From: Pomphorhynchus laevis
Taxonomy: Eukaryota; Acanthocephala; Palaeacanthocephala; Echinorhynchida; Pomphorhynchidae
Assembly (NCBI GenBank): GCA_012934845.2
Contig: WNNJ02003556.1
Span: forward strand, 1-64,000
Direction of reading: 5' to 3'
Length of the DNA stretch: 64,000 nucleotides
The notes under the pieces are model-generated. The model worked only from the letters and a program-made list of their open reading frames with translations. It was not told where the DNA came from and did not search any database. How positions within the stretch are numbered: the stretch's first letter is position 1; each line of letters opens with the position of its first letter. A program made the position numbers and the translations under genes. Below, piece after piece: positions 20,229 through 31,189 of this stretch.

Positions 20229-20704
20229 ATTTCATAAAAAAATATTTTTAACGTGACAAATGCTTACATGACCACAACAACAAAACAAAAATCTAAATCA
20301 TGTGTCCAGAAGGTGTGAACTGAAGAGGTGTTTGAATGTGATAAAGGATGGAGCGCAGCGGACTTCGAGAACGAGTTGATTCCAACTCGAGAGGGAGTTG
20401 GAATCAACTCCCTCTCGAGTTTTCTATTAACGCGATTGAACGCGTTGTCAGCGTCTATAAGCTGCAAGCATTTGTTATTCTGTTCAAATATACACGACCG
20501 AATGCACCGAACCACATACTGAGGGAGTTGGAATCAACTCCCTCTCGAGTTGGAATACTCGTTCTCGATGTCCGCTGCGCTCCATCCTTTATCACATTCA
20601 AACACCTCTTCAGTTCACACCTTCTGGACACATGATTTAGATTTTTGTTTTGTTGTTGTGGTCATGTAAGCATTTGTCACGTTAAAAATATTTTTTTATG
20701 AAAT
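20229..20704. repeat. Inverted repeat of two LINE 3' ends around a captured LINE fragment
   Basis: Left arm 20229-about 20412 and right arm about 20521-20704 are near-perfect reverse complements (position x pairs with 40933 minus x). Each arm is the 3' end of an L2/CR1-like LINE related to the copy ending at 36540-36690 (shared GTGTGAACTGAAGAGGTGTT); both 3' ends point outwards. The centre (20420-20520) is a 101-bp copy of 19011-19111 from copy C, with one mismatch. The right arm runs straight into the tail of CR1-like copy 2. Confidence 0.9.
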
Positions 20705-20807
20705 TATTATTATTATTAAATACAACAGCAGCAAAAGAGCGTAGAGCTCGTACAGGCTGGGTACAGGGTTAAAAAAAATAAAAAATATCAATGAAAATCC
20801 GATTGTT

Positions 20808-21740
20808 TTAAGTTAGTACATTCTTCAGATTTCTCTTGAAGGACAAAATACTGGAGGCCGAAACCACTTGACTTGGTAGCTTATTCCAGCTTTTCCACGT
20901 TCGGTTGACAATTGTGTTAAATCTTCTTCGTGGACAAATGTGGGTCTTTAACGTGAGGTGATGTCCCCTCAATCTGTTTGAATTTTGAAGTTCGAACAGT
21001 TTACGACAAACATGTTCCCTCTGCCCTTTTTGAACATTAAGCGCTGTCCACACAAACATTAAATCATATGACTTTAAAGATTTCTTCAATGTGGTCACAC
21101 CAAGTGCGTGAAGTCGAAAAATGAATGAGAGCTTGCGTTGGTTGGGTACAAGATGTGTGGCCTTGCGTAATATGGATTCGTACAGGTTCATCTCTGTCGT
21201 AGTTTGAGGGTGACAGGCAGGTGAAGCGTATCTCATTAAAGATAAGACATAAGCATTGTAAATTAACTTAAAACTGGATGTGTCAAGCTGGCCAATGGTC
21301 CTTCTAATAAGTCCTAAAATTCGACGGCATTTAGCAACTGCGTGACTGGTATGTGGGATGGTCGATAAGCTTCTATTTACGATCACTCCAAGGTCTTGAA
21401 GTTGGAGAACTGTTTCAATTTCTCTTCCGTCAATGGTATATGATGAATTGATGTGTATATGTTCGATGCGCATATGTTTTGACTTATCGGGGTTTAATAC
21501 CAGTCCCCGTTGATTACACCATACCTTAATATTATCAATGTCTCGCTGAGGTATCATTGGATCTCGGCTATCGATTATTGGTCGCCAAATTTTCAAGTCG
21601 TCGGCATATAAACCACATGGACTCGAAATAGCTGTAGTTAGCTCGTTGATGTAAATAATGAAGAGCAATGGACTGAGTACCGATCGCTGAGGAACACCGC
21701 GTCCAGGATTTCTTGTTTTTGACATTTGTTTATTAGCCAA
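20808..21740 (-). pseudogene. CR1-like LINE ORF2 C-terminal reverse transcriptase, copy 2
   Basis: A 310-codon frame with PLLFIIYINELTTAISSPCG (end of motif B), LYADDLKIW (motif C), LNPDKSKHMRIEHI and the complete C-terminal tail to the stop (RTWKSWNKLPSQVVSAS, then RNLKNVLT). It shows the intact tail that is frameshifted in copy 1. It lacks motif A because of the 640-bp deletion upstream. Confidence 0.9.
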
Positions 21741-22292
21741 TACAGTAATCTTCCGATTTCTAAGGAAGGAGTTAATCCAATTAAGGAGGGTTTTTCTGAT
21801 GCCGTACTGTTCCAGCGTAATAAGGAGGACATCATAGTATATCCGATCAAATGCTTGACGTAGTTGATTTCAATGAGCTGATATGTTTGAACTATTTACT
21901 GGGATATCTGTTTGATGATCGACAAAGATTGGAAACGAAGCACCTGCGTTTCTGACGTTTGAGGGCCGTTACTTGATTTCGTAATTCCTTGTAATCGGTC
22001 CAAGAACAATTCCCTTTGAATTTTTTGTAAATTTTGTCTCTTGTCTTAATCATTTGTTTAATCTGCGAGTCAAACCAAATGGGAGTTTTGTGAGATGTGC
22101 GCTGACGTTTTAAAGGGGAGAAGTAATTTAGAGAATTGATCAAAGTAGCTTTAAAATTTTCCCAGCACTGATCTATGCCAATTACATATGGATTAGTCCA
22201 TTGAATGTTTCAAATAGCTTGCGTCATACTTGCGAAATTCGCTTTGAAGGGATTCAATTCGGGTTTTGCCGAGGGGGTTGTTTTAAAGAGAC

Positions 22293-23153
22293 TTACAGAA
22301 AGCGCCAGCCTAATGACACAATGATTAATGTGGCCAATAGGGGGCTGAGAGAGATTTTATCAATTGTGGGTTCGCCTCGTGATAAGCATAAGTCTAAAAT
22401 GGCAGATGATTTCCTCCTCCTTCTAGTGGGTTCGTGAATATGCTGGGTTAGATTGAGATCGTTGAACGTATCAAGGAGATTGGATGATTCAACATCACAA
22501 CCATGTGTCGAAGTATATAGGTCCCAATTGACATGAGGCATATTGAAGTCTCCTAGGATAATGATCGGTGATAAGCTTGTTAGGTGATGTCGTAAAGAGA
22601 TGCCAATCTTTTCAGTTGCGGAGCGCGGAGATCGGTAAAATAAACCGATTTTTAGTTTCTGTCTATCAGGAGAAGATACTGTTGCCCACAGATATTCGTT
22701 GTATGAATCATCTGATACAATGCTGTGCTCGATGATGGTTAACGGTTGCTTGACGTATAATATAACTCCACCTCCTTTTGAGGCGGTTCGATCCGATCGT
22801 ATAACAAAGTAGCCTGGGATTGAGATTTCATTATCAGATATATCGTTGTTAAGCCAGGTTTTGCTCAATGCTATGATGTTTGTGTTCATTGAATTAACGA
22901 GACACAATATTTCGTCAAATTTGTTGTACATGCTTAAACAGTTAGAGTACATGATGGAAATATTATTTTGAGAGTAACGGCAGTGGTGTTGTGTCGTTGT
23001 TGGTGTTGAAATGGGATTGATGTTTACGTGTTGGATGCACGAATCTGTGCGGCGGAGAGTATCGATGGAACGGTTAGACGGATTCCGAGGCTGAATCGCG
23101 TATTTACCATTCGCCGCACAACTTAAAATTTTTTCACAATTAGATATTTTCAC
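22293..23153 (-). pseudogene. CR1-like LINE ORF2 endonuclease, copy 2
   Basis: A 286-codon frame giving the N-terminus of ORF2 in one piece: NNISIMYSNCLSMYNKFDEI, IIALSKTWLNNDISDNEISI, GGGVILYVKQPLTIIEH, GLFYRSPRSATEKIG, ILGDFNMPHVNWDLYTSTHG and RKSSAILDLCLSRGEPTID. It is an exonuclease-endonuclease-phosphatase fold nicking enzyme. The usual E of the SETW motif reads K here (ALSKTW), while copy 1 has ALSETW. The frame changes near 22300 before the expected SDH motif. Confidence 0.85.
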
Positions 23154-24264
23154 CGTTTTGAAATCTTTGTTGAAGCTCGTTCCTTGCAGATTTCAATCTG
23201 TTTCTATCTTCAGTGCTGAGGTCAGGTAGAAGTCTGATACTGGAGCCCCTTAACTTAAAGGAATTCTTGATGATTTGCTTACTAGTCTCGGGGCTATCAA
23301 CATCAACTTTCAAAAACCTTGGTTTGGTACCATCTTGTTTCTTCCCAATGCGAAAGAGGTGTATTACCTGTCTATTTTGTTCGACTGATATTTCTATTGG
23401 GAGAACTGTTGAAAGAACTTGCTTTACTGAATCAACATCATGTTTTATCCGGATGAGACTGTTTGGACTCGGTGATTCATTTAAATTTACAATAATGAAA
23501 CATTTATCCCGATCGAATGTTCGGCGTTTATGTCGTTTAGGCTCAGATAGAATAGGTATATTGGGGTTATCAGTGTTGTTTACAGTGGAATTGGTATGAT
23601 TTATCATTTGTTTGAGTGTTTCATCCATTTTATATAGACTATGGGTTGTTTGAGGACAATAAAAAGTTGGGAGTGCTGTGTGATGTGGTGCTTCTGTGTT
23701 TGTTTCCGGCCTTGGATGTGTTTTCTGAGTGATATGGAATGTTTGTTTCTGTGTATCCTTGTGAGAAATGATGGAATTCTCTAGATTTGACGAATCCAGG
23801 AAATCGGATTTAAGGTTAAATAAGGAAGTTTCAAGGGTTGTTGCCTTTACGATTCGCGATCTTGCATGTCCTCGTGTCCAAACTCGAGTAGGGGTAGATT
23901 TCTGGAATATTGAAGTATCAGATGTTGCCGTTATGTTGATCGGGGCGATTTCATTGTCTAGTGAAGGTATTGTATCTTGCTCGAATACTTCACATGTATA
24001 AGGGATATCTGATCGTAATGGTTTATCAGTGTCTTCGGTTAGTTAGCGTAGATCGTTAATAGTCTTATTTAAATTTGCAATTGCAAGAGCTGCACAGAAA
24101 CCACAATAGAAATTGTGACTCGTCATTGTTTGAGAACTGTCTGAGGGGAAGCTTACTTTGGTCCATATCGTGCAGCCGTGAGAGTCACATGCCACTTCAT
24201 TATCTGCGTACCCAACCGACTTTGTTGTATTGTTGTGTTTCGCTTGCTTGTTGGTCTTTGTCAT
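23140..24264 (-). pseudogene. CR1-like LINE ORF1, copy 2
   Basis: It starts MTKTNKQAKHNNTTKSVGYA, then VACDSHGCTIW and FYCGFC (PHD-like finger). A stop follows the first 73 codons (near 24043). After the linker the RRM-like frame (23628-23140) is intact: RDKCFIIVNLNESPSPN, IHLFRIGKKQDGTKPRFLKV and STEDRNRLKSARNELQQRFQ. It ends overlapping the ORF2 frame, as in copy 1. Confidence 0.85.
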
Positions 24265-24481
24265 ATTTTTGTCATATAATGTGATATTGTACTGGAATTT
24301 ACATTTCCATCAATTTTTCAAACGAAAAATTCGTTATTGAATAATGGATCCGACAAACAGATTTCGTTTATTGCGGTATCAATGGAATTTGATTTAAATT
24401 TCAATTTTGAATTTTAAATTGTAAGAACTTATTATAATCAAGACAATTTTAAATTCTTTGATCGTTGAAGTAATCGATGTA

Positions 24482-24540
24482 GGTCTGGGTCAGCAGCTGA
24501 TGAGACCCACCCAGACCGATTAGTAGCGTCCTGCTGTATC
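24482..24540 (+). ncRNA. Hammerhead-like ribozyme motif (degenerate)
   Basis: CAGCAG (24491-24496), CTGATGA core (24497-24503), then GATT where GAAA is expected, GTC (24528-24530) and CTGCTG (24531-24536). CAGCAG and CTGCTG pair as stem I of a type I hammerhead with cleavage after GTC. An enclosing pairing GGTCTGGGT/ACCCAGACC (24483-24491/24508-24516) corresponds to GGTATTGG/CCAATACC in related motifs at 39 and 58 kb. The altered GAAA makes activity unlikely. It stands directly outside the 5' end of CR1-like copy 2. Confidence 0.5.
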
Positions 24541-25040
24541 AAAAATAAGATCAATACCTGTGAGGATAATATCGTGCCACAATCGGAAAAATTTCAGCTC
24601 ACAGATGCAATCAAATACAATTAAAAACTATCATTGCAAGTGGCAGCATGAAAAACTGGTGATCCGGCTAGCGGATCACACTCATCGGGTAGGTTTCTAA
24701 TAGATCGTTAGAATACGATCCCCTACCCAAAGTAATATACAGAAATGTATATCTACACCACTGGAGCAGCCAGCTTAGTGGATGTTGCGTTGAATCACGA
24801 TACAGACGTCCTGAGTTTAAATGGTAGAAACGTTTCATATCTAAAGATATATCGTACAATGAAAGGGAACGTCTTGCGAAGGTCAAAAAATCAGAGAGCG
24901 TTTAGCCTATGGAGAAATAAACGTTTGCATACGGGATTTTTAGGTGTGCTATCACAGACCTTTTGTTAGGTAGAACCCCATCTGCCTGACCGTGAATCGA
25001 GATCATTAAGAATATTAGTTGATTTTAAAGAAATCAATCA
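24541..25040. other. Unassigned sequence, possible LINE 5' part
   Basis: A 74-codon frame (24745-24969 +) matches nothing I recognise. The following stretch leads into the LINE endonuclease fragment at 25040, so part of this could be its 5' region. Confidence 0.35.
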
Positions 25041-25645
25041 ATCAGGTGACTTGAAAAATGCGTGTGACTTCTCATTTTGACTTTGTTATTCTTACTTGCA
25101 ATTTCTGAAACTTGGCTCCATGATATTATCATTGATTGTCTAGTGGGCGTAGATGGTTATCGTTTCGTTCACGTAGACAGAGCGCCACATCGTATAGGTG
25201 GGGGATTGCTTTATATATTAAATCTAACATCACTATGAATAGTGTGATGGAATATTTTAATAAATGTGGAATTTGTGAACTTTTATTTGCGAGTATGTCA
25301 ATAGCACATAAACAGTTCACTCTTGGTATTCTATATAAAAGTCCTCAAATTGACTGCTTGGATGAGGAATTTCGTGTTTTAGTAAGACTTGCATTCAATG
25401 GTACTAATTTGTGCATTTTATTCGGGACTTTAACATTCCCTGAACTAGCTTTTGTATTGATAGTTCGATTCTGCAATTCGGATGTGTAGCGGATGTGAAG
25501 CTTTGAAAATTTATAGATGAAGAACTTCTACTTATTCAACATGTTAGTTTTCTCACGAGGTTTCCTCCCACACATTCTTCAGTTTTCGATCTTATCTTTT
25601 CACGAACGATTAAGGTATCTATAACTTGTGCTTTAAAAATTTTGT
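25040..25645 (+). mobile_element. CR1-like LINE endonuclease fragment, left of insertion
   Basis: Coding remains of an apurinic-type LINE endonuclease: ISETWLHD (near 25105), VGVDGYRFVHVDRAPHR, ALYIKSNITMNSVMEYF, FTLGILYKSPQIDCLDEEF and LFGTLTFPELAF (decayed GDFNFP). It ends with FDLIFSRTIKVSI near 25625. It is older than the LINE that interrupts it and broken by several frame changes. Confidence 0.75.
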
Positions 25646-25649
25646 ACCA

Positions 25650-28170
25650 CCTCAATTACTTGCCGTATCTTTCCTGAACGCTCCCCTTCTGATATTGCCC
25701 AGCTCAATTTAGCTCGCATTAAGAAACATCGACGTGAAACAAACGGCGAGTCATCCTTATCTATACGTCAAATCAACGGAAATTTTCACGTTGTACACAC
25801 AAGGCCAAAAATTCGATGGCGTCCCATCTCTCCCCCTTGTCTTCTTCGCTAGTCGATCTCGCTCCTAAGCATTCTTTTCGTCTTAGTCTATTCAACACTC
25901 GCTCCATTCTTACATAAAGCTGATATGCTTCTTGATATCTTCGATCAATTATCTATCGATATTCTCTGCATTACCGAATTCTGGTACTCTGACTCCGACG
26001 ATCTTGCTATTCGTCGTCTATGTCGCTCTGGTTGTTCTTTAGTTGAATCAGCTCGTCAAATTGCCTCTCATACATCTACTGCTTTTAACCATGGCAGTGT
26101 TGTTGCCATTGCTCGTCACCCAATGTCTTTACGTAAAATTAACGTTAACATCCGTTACACCTCGTTCGAATTACTCATATGCAGATTATCAACTCCTTTT
26201 CCTCTGGAGCTTGTGATTGTATACCGTCCAGGTTCAGTTGCCCCCTCACGTATCTTCTTTAACGACATTGCAGATCTAATGTCTCACTGTTTATTGTCTT
26301 ATACTCCTTCTTTTGTTCTCAGTGACTTTAACATTCGTCTTGATCACCCGTCTGACTCTGACTCTATCACTTTAACTAATCTTTTTTCTGATTTTAACTA
26401 TAAATTACTTTCAACAAGCCCAACTCATATTCTCGGCGGTGCTCTCGACATCATTGCTGTTCCTAATTGCTTCAATGACTATACCTCCTTGTCAATTACT
26501 GATCCTGGTTTGTCCGATTATTTTCTTGTCACTCTTACTCGTCCCCATCCTCCTTCTCCGCCTTTACCTTTATCTACAACAAGTCGACCCTGGAAGCTTC
26601 TCGATATCCCTGTTCTCTGCACAGCCTTACTTAATTCTTCACTCTTTTCACTTCCTCTTAACTATCTCTCTCCCGGTGATCTCTGCATTCTGTTTGATTC
26701 TGAACTTACGTCGATCCTCAATAACCTTCTGCCTAGTCGACTTCGACGTTCCCAGCGCTTGCGCCATGCTCCCTGGTTCGATTCTGACTGTAGTCTTTCT
26801 AAGCGTCGACTCCGTCACTCTTTTCGTATGTATAAACGCTTTCTTAAACGATCTCTCAACTCACTCCATCCAAATCTTCGTGATTCCTACTTTTCTCTAC
26901 GCCGTTTACATCTCATTCTTATACGTACTAAACGTACTATCTTTTGGCGAAATCAACTCAAGTCATCTTCCAACTCTAAATCTCATTGGAAAATCTTAAA
27001 CTCAATTCTTTCACGATCATCTACCCCTTGTAATATAAATCCTGATGAATTTTCTTCTTATATACATCTTAAGCTATCTAATTTACTATCTCAACTAGCC
27101 ATATCCCCCTTGTACCCACTCTTCTCTATAAATACTTCCCTCCCAGAACTAGTCTACCTTCTTCCCGTTTCGTCTGATGAAGTTTATTCAGTTCTGCTAT
27201 CATTACCTAATAAAACCTCTCCTTCTGACCCAATTCTCACTCACTTGCTTAAAAATATCTGCTCCTCTATCTCACCCTTCCTAACCATATTGTTCAACTC
27301 GTCCATCCGTAGCCGTACATTTCCTTCCATCTGGAAATGCGCCACTGTTCGTCCTCTCATCAAAAAGCAATCTCTCGACTCCTCACTACCATCTTCGTAC
27401 CTATGTGGATCCTACCTCGACTCCTCGGCTTCGAACCTCCTTTCGTATCATTAAATTCTATAATTCTTCCTATCGTTGATAATCTTGTTTTCCTAGGCTT
27501 CCATTTTGACAACCGACTTTCACTTAAACATTTCATTAGAAATAAAGTACGCTTATTTACCTTGATACCCGCAACCTCCGTCAAGTTCGTAGATTGATCG
27601 AATTTTCTTCTTGTATGACTCTCATATCTTTTCTCCTTTTTCTAGACTCGATTATTGTCTTAGTCTATTTTCCAACTCACCTAAATCCACTCTTCTTCCC
27701 CTACAACGAATCGTCAACGCAGCCGTCCGAGTTCTTATCCGTCTTCGTCGTTTTGATCATACATCTCACCATCTTGCTTCTCTCGATTTGCCTACAATTT
27801 ATCGTTGTGTTCAAATTCGTCTTCTTCTCGTTGCTTTCCCCTTGTAACTTTTCATACACTTCGATTTCTCAACCTACTTTTCTTGATAATTCTCGTCCTG
27901 TTTACTGTTCCTTGCGTTCCTGTAATTCCCTTCTTTTACATGTCCCAAACTACTCTACCTCCTTTGGACTCCGCTCCTTCCTGGTGGCTGCTCCTCTATC
28001 GTGGAATCATCTGCCCATTTAAATACGACAATCAACTTCCCTGCAGTGCTTCAAACGCAAATCCGATTCCGTTTAAACAATTTATCTGCTTGACTTTTTC
28101 ATTTTTTAGTGGACTTGTAAGCGTGCAGCTTGTACGCATTTGCTACGTTAAATAAATTTGTATTATTATA
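25650..28170 (+). mobile_element. L2/CR1-like LINE, copy 2, nested in a LINE endonuclease
   Basis: 5'-truncated within ORF1 (it begins at a site matching about 13797 of copy 1) and running to the same 3' tail (TTAAATAAATTTGTATTATTATA). Near 27402 about 630 bp covering reverse-transcriptase motifs A to C are deleted (copy 1 equivalent about 15560-16190). The flanks at 25645 and 28171 belong to one interrupted LINE. A clear target-site duplication was not resolved. Confidence 0.9.
25925..27454 (+). pseudogene. L2/CR1-like LINE ORF2, copy 2 (core deleted)
   Basis: A 509-codon open frame that reads unbroken through places where copy 1 is frameshifted, giving the best view of this endonuclease: ILCITEFWYSDSDD, CRLSTPFPLELVIVYRPGSV, SFVLSDFNIRLDHPSDSD, DIIAVPNCFNDYTSLSITDP and GLSDYFLVTL. 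The reverse-transcriptase fingers follow (SLPNKTSPSDPILTHLLKNI, IWKCATVRPLIKKQ). The catalytic core is missing. The usual GDFN reads SDFN and SDH reads SDY, so the nuclease is probably dead. Confidence 0.85.
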
Positions 28171-28790
28171 AAGCTCCAATCGGTGGCAGTGATCACTGCA
28201 ACATAAGGTTTAGTGTTAATATACAAGGTGGTCCGATTTGCGAAAGTGCAGAGACTGCATTTTTAAAGCACATGTGTTGTCATGTGAACGAATCTAATGT
28301 TTTAAAATATGCATTATCGGTAACGTTTGACAATTCTAGTTCTGATGTTAAAAGTCAATTTGATAATGTCTAATAATGATATTCGATCACTTTGCAAAAC
28401 GGAAACAAATACTGCCGTCTAAACAAACTTAAGCAGCATGGTTTGACGATGAATTTAAGACAAATGAAACATCATAATACAGACAATATCGTTTAGATCC
28501 GTCATTTCGATCATCATACAGTGTATGTCGCAATCAGTGCATCAGAGCTAAATTTCGTAAGCGCATAATCTAAGAACGTAAAATAATTAATTCGATTAAT
28601 TCAATCTTAAAGGTATCTTCGAGAATATATTCTAGAATGTCTAATAATGATATCAGATCACTTCGATTCAAGGAGACAAATATTGCGTCTAAACGAACTA
28701 AAAAGTTATAAGTGTTCAAGTTAATTACAATTATTTCGATCGTCTCGTGGCCCTTACCGATCAGTTGCAGTTGCAAATTTTATAGCTTCA
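28171..28790 (+). mobile_element. CR1-like LINE endonuclease fragment, right of insertion
   Basis: APIGGSDHCNIRFSVNIQGG continues the endonuclease interrupted at 25645; SDH is the family's C-terminal catalytic motif. The inter-domain region follows (WFDDEFKTN, YRLDPSFRSSYSVCRNQCIR). A part beginning GTCTAATAATGATAT recurs at 28367 and 28638, an internal duplication of about 270 bp. Confidence 0.75.
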
Positions 28791-28899
28791 ACACACAAGA
28801 CGTTAATGGAAAGACGTAAATCAAATTAATTTGCAAACAAATTAATCCATAATCTCTCGCATAAGCACATATCAACATCAAAGACGTCTATTCAAACTA

Positions 28900-30630
28900 C
28901 CTCGACGTTTTAATGTCCTTTATACACCCACCAACCTTGTCACCATATACACTTCCCATCTCATGTCATCTTCACTTCCCGACACCAACCGTCCCGTCCC
29001 TCCTGTCTAGTTTCTCAATAATCTACATACATCAATCGAAATCACATCCACCAACCTCTACGATCCTTCTACTTATAACCTTTCCTTGCATCGCTTGCCA
29101 CCCTCTTTATTATCATTATAATATATGTATCATGTAGTCAAACCTAATCCCTCCATATCTTCAACTACCAGCTCTCCTATAGTGATCTCAACCACTCACG
29201 ATACTCGTCCTCATTTACGGAAACGCTTTACTTCTCGCGATCATTGCGTTATCGTTACTAATATCACACCTTCCATTTCCTTATATCCACATGCACGTCA
29301 CGACCACGATGCTTCCGCCTTCAGATCCATCCTCTCATCACTTATTCCTACGGATAAACCATGTTTTTAAGGACATATCTCCTGTCGCATTCATCCACCT
29401 AAACAAATCTTGCCAATTGAATCCTTCACAGCCCCTCTCCTGAAAATTGTTTTCAAGCATCGCTTGCACGCGTCCTCTGTAATCTCTCAATGATTTAAAC
29501 TCATGTCCACTTCGAACACTCGAATTTTTCCCGATCACACCCCTTCCAAAATCACTCAACTCTATTCTGCCCGCATCAAAATACGTCGTCATGAGGAAAA
29601 CGCCGAAACATCTCTTTCCATCATAAACATCGACGTAAATTTTCAAGTTCTCCACAAACGCCCCAAAATTCGATGGAGCTCCATCTACCCTATGTGTCTT
29701 CTCCGCTAGACCCTTTACCACCACACACGGTTTCCGCCTCGGCCTTGTTGAACACTTGATCAATTCTGTATAAATCCGATCTTATTCTTAACCTATTCAC
29801 CAAGCAATCCATAGATCTCTTTTGCCCCACCGAATCCTGGTCGCCTTCTGCTCTCTGCCGGTTGCTCACTAGTAGAATCCGCCCGCACCCTCAGCTCATC
29901 ACCTTCTAAATTCTCTAATCATGGCGGCATTGTCACATTCACCCATCACTCCGCGTCTCCTCGCAAAATCACTCCCCCTTTTAGTCCTTGCTATTTTGAA
30001 TAGCTCACTTGTCGTTCTTCTAGCCCGATCACTTTAGATCTCGCTATTGTATACCGTCCTGGTTCATCATCTTCTACCTCCTTTTTTATCACACTCGCTG
30101 ACCTCCATGCCCCTTGTTCTTTGTCCTTTACTCCTTCAATCGTTCTTGACGACTTCAACATCCGCATCGACCGCCCCTATTCCACCGATTTCATCCGGTT
30201 CATCAACATTATCCAACTACGATTACAAACTCATCCCCACTGCTTTCACAATATCCTTGGCGAGGCACTCGACATCATCACTGTCCCCGATCGTTTTGCT
30301 GCATACACCTCACTGTCCATTTTCTATCCTGTTTATCCGATCACTTTCTCGTCTCCCTTGATCTCACTTCCAACCACCCCTGCTTCACACATCTACCATC
30401 CTACGTCGCCCTTGGAGAAATCTTGACATCCCCTTCCCCTCTAATAACTCCACAGAAATCGCCAGCATGAAAGTTTACAAAGACCAACTCATATCTGGTG
30501 ACAAGATCTATATAGTATTCTCATCTTCCTCGACCTCTCCTCCGCCTTCAAAAATGTCAACCACTCCGTCCTCTTTTTTCTCCTTCGTTATGATTACGGC
30601 TTTTCTTTCTCCTATATAACACAGTATATG
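28900..30630 (+). mobile_element. Older relative of the L2/CR1-like LINE, 5' half
   Basis: An ORF1 RRM-like part (RDHCVIVTNITPSISLYPH, RIFPDHTPSKITQLYSARIK, SIINIDVNFQVLHKRPKIRW) and an ORF2 endonuclease (IVYRPGSS, FTPSIVLDDFNIRIDRP, LGEALDIITVPDRFAAYTSL). Then a jump to reverse-transcriptase motif A (LFLDLSSAFKNVNHSVLF near 30520-30600). It is diverged and full of frame changes, so older than copies 1 and 2. The same subfamily appears on the - strand at 36540-38180. Confidence 0.8.
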
Positions 30631-30639
30631 GGTAGCTCT

Positions 30640-30870
30640 TTAAATATGTAGAGAACTTATTGAGCCAATCGAACTAACTAAACACACGCCAACATGAATT
30701 TACCTTTGGAAGATCCTGCTTGTCTAATTTACCTTGTGCTAGAGAAGCATGGGTAAATGAAGTGTCTAATGGATATCAGGTGATTGTGTCTTTATTGACT
30801 TTAGTAGAGCATTCAACCGTATATGCAATGAAAATCTTATTGAACTGCTTGTAGACTTATGTAGATTATT
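30640..30870 (+). mobile_element. CR1-like reverse-transcriptase scrap
   Basis: Translated pieces QHEFTFGRSC and CVFIDFSRAFNRICNENLIE match the HGF..GRSC and motif A (DFSKAFD) region of CR1/L2-type reverse transcriptases. No open frame remains. Confidence 0.6.
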
Positions 30871-31189
30871 ATTTCACACAAGATATTAGCCGCAAATGGC
30901 TATTTTAACTGTTCATAGAAAAGAAAAAATGAATTCACAGAAACGAAAAAAATCAATTACTAAAAAAACTTGAAGCGTCCACACCATTATTTAATTGCCA
31001 ATGCCGAATCTTTTGCTTGAATCTGCAGTAGCTGGATGCATATGCGATTTTTTTAGGCAGCAAAATCATTGTGGTATATAGTCAATAATCTCTAATTGAC
31101 ATGAGTATCTATAACTGTTTTTATAAACTGATTGTTTTCTAGATTGATAAATAAAACCTCTTTGGTTTAGACTTCGTTTACATTACGAC
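30871..31189. other. Unassigned AT-rich spacer
   Basis: No coding or repeat feature recognised between the LINE scrap and the LTR fossil. Confidence 0.4.

Larger units (their letters stand above)
20705..24480 (-). mobile_element. CR1-like LINE, copy 2 (inverted partner)
   Basis: The reverse-complement partner of 1799-6150. On the - strand the order is 5' UTR (24480-24265), ORF1 (24264-23140), ORF2 endonuclease (23153-22293), linker (22143-21892), reverse transcriptase and tail (21860-20808), and a TAATAATAA-type end near 20705-20725. About 640 bp of the reverse-transcriptase N-terminal part (matching about 4350-4990 of copy 1) are deleted at 21855-21880. Elsewhere the two copies differ at few positions. 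Confidence 0.9.
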
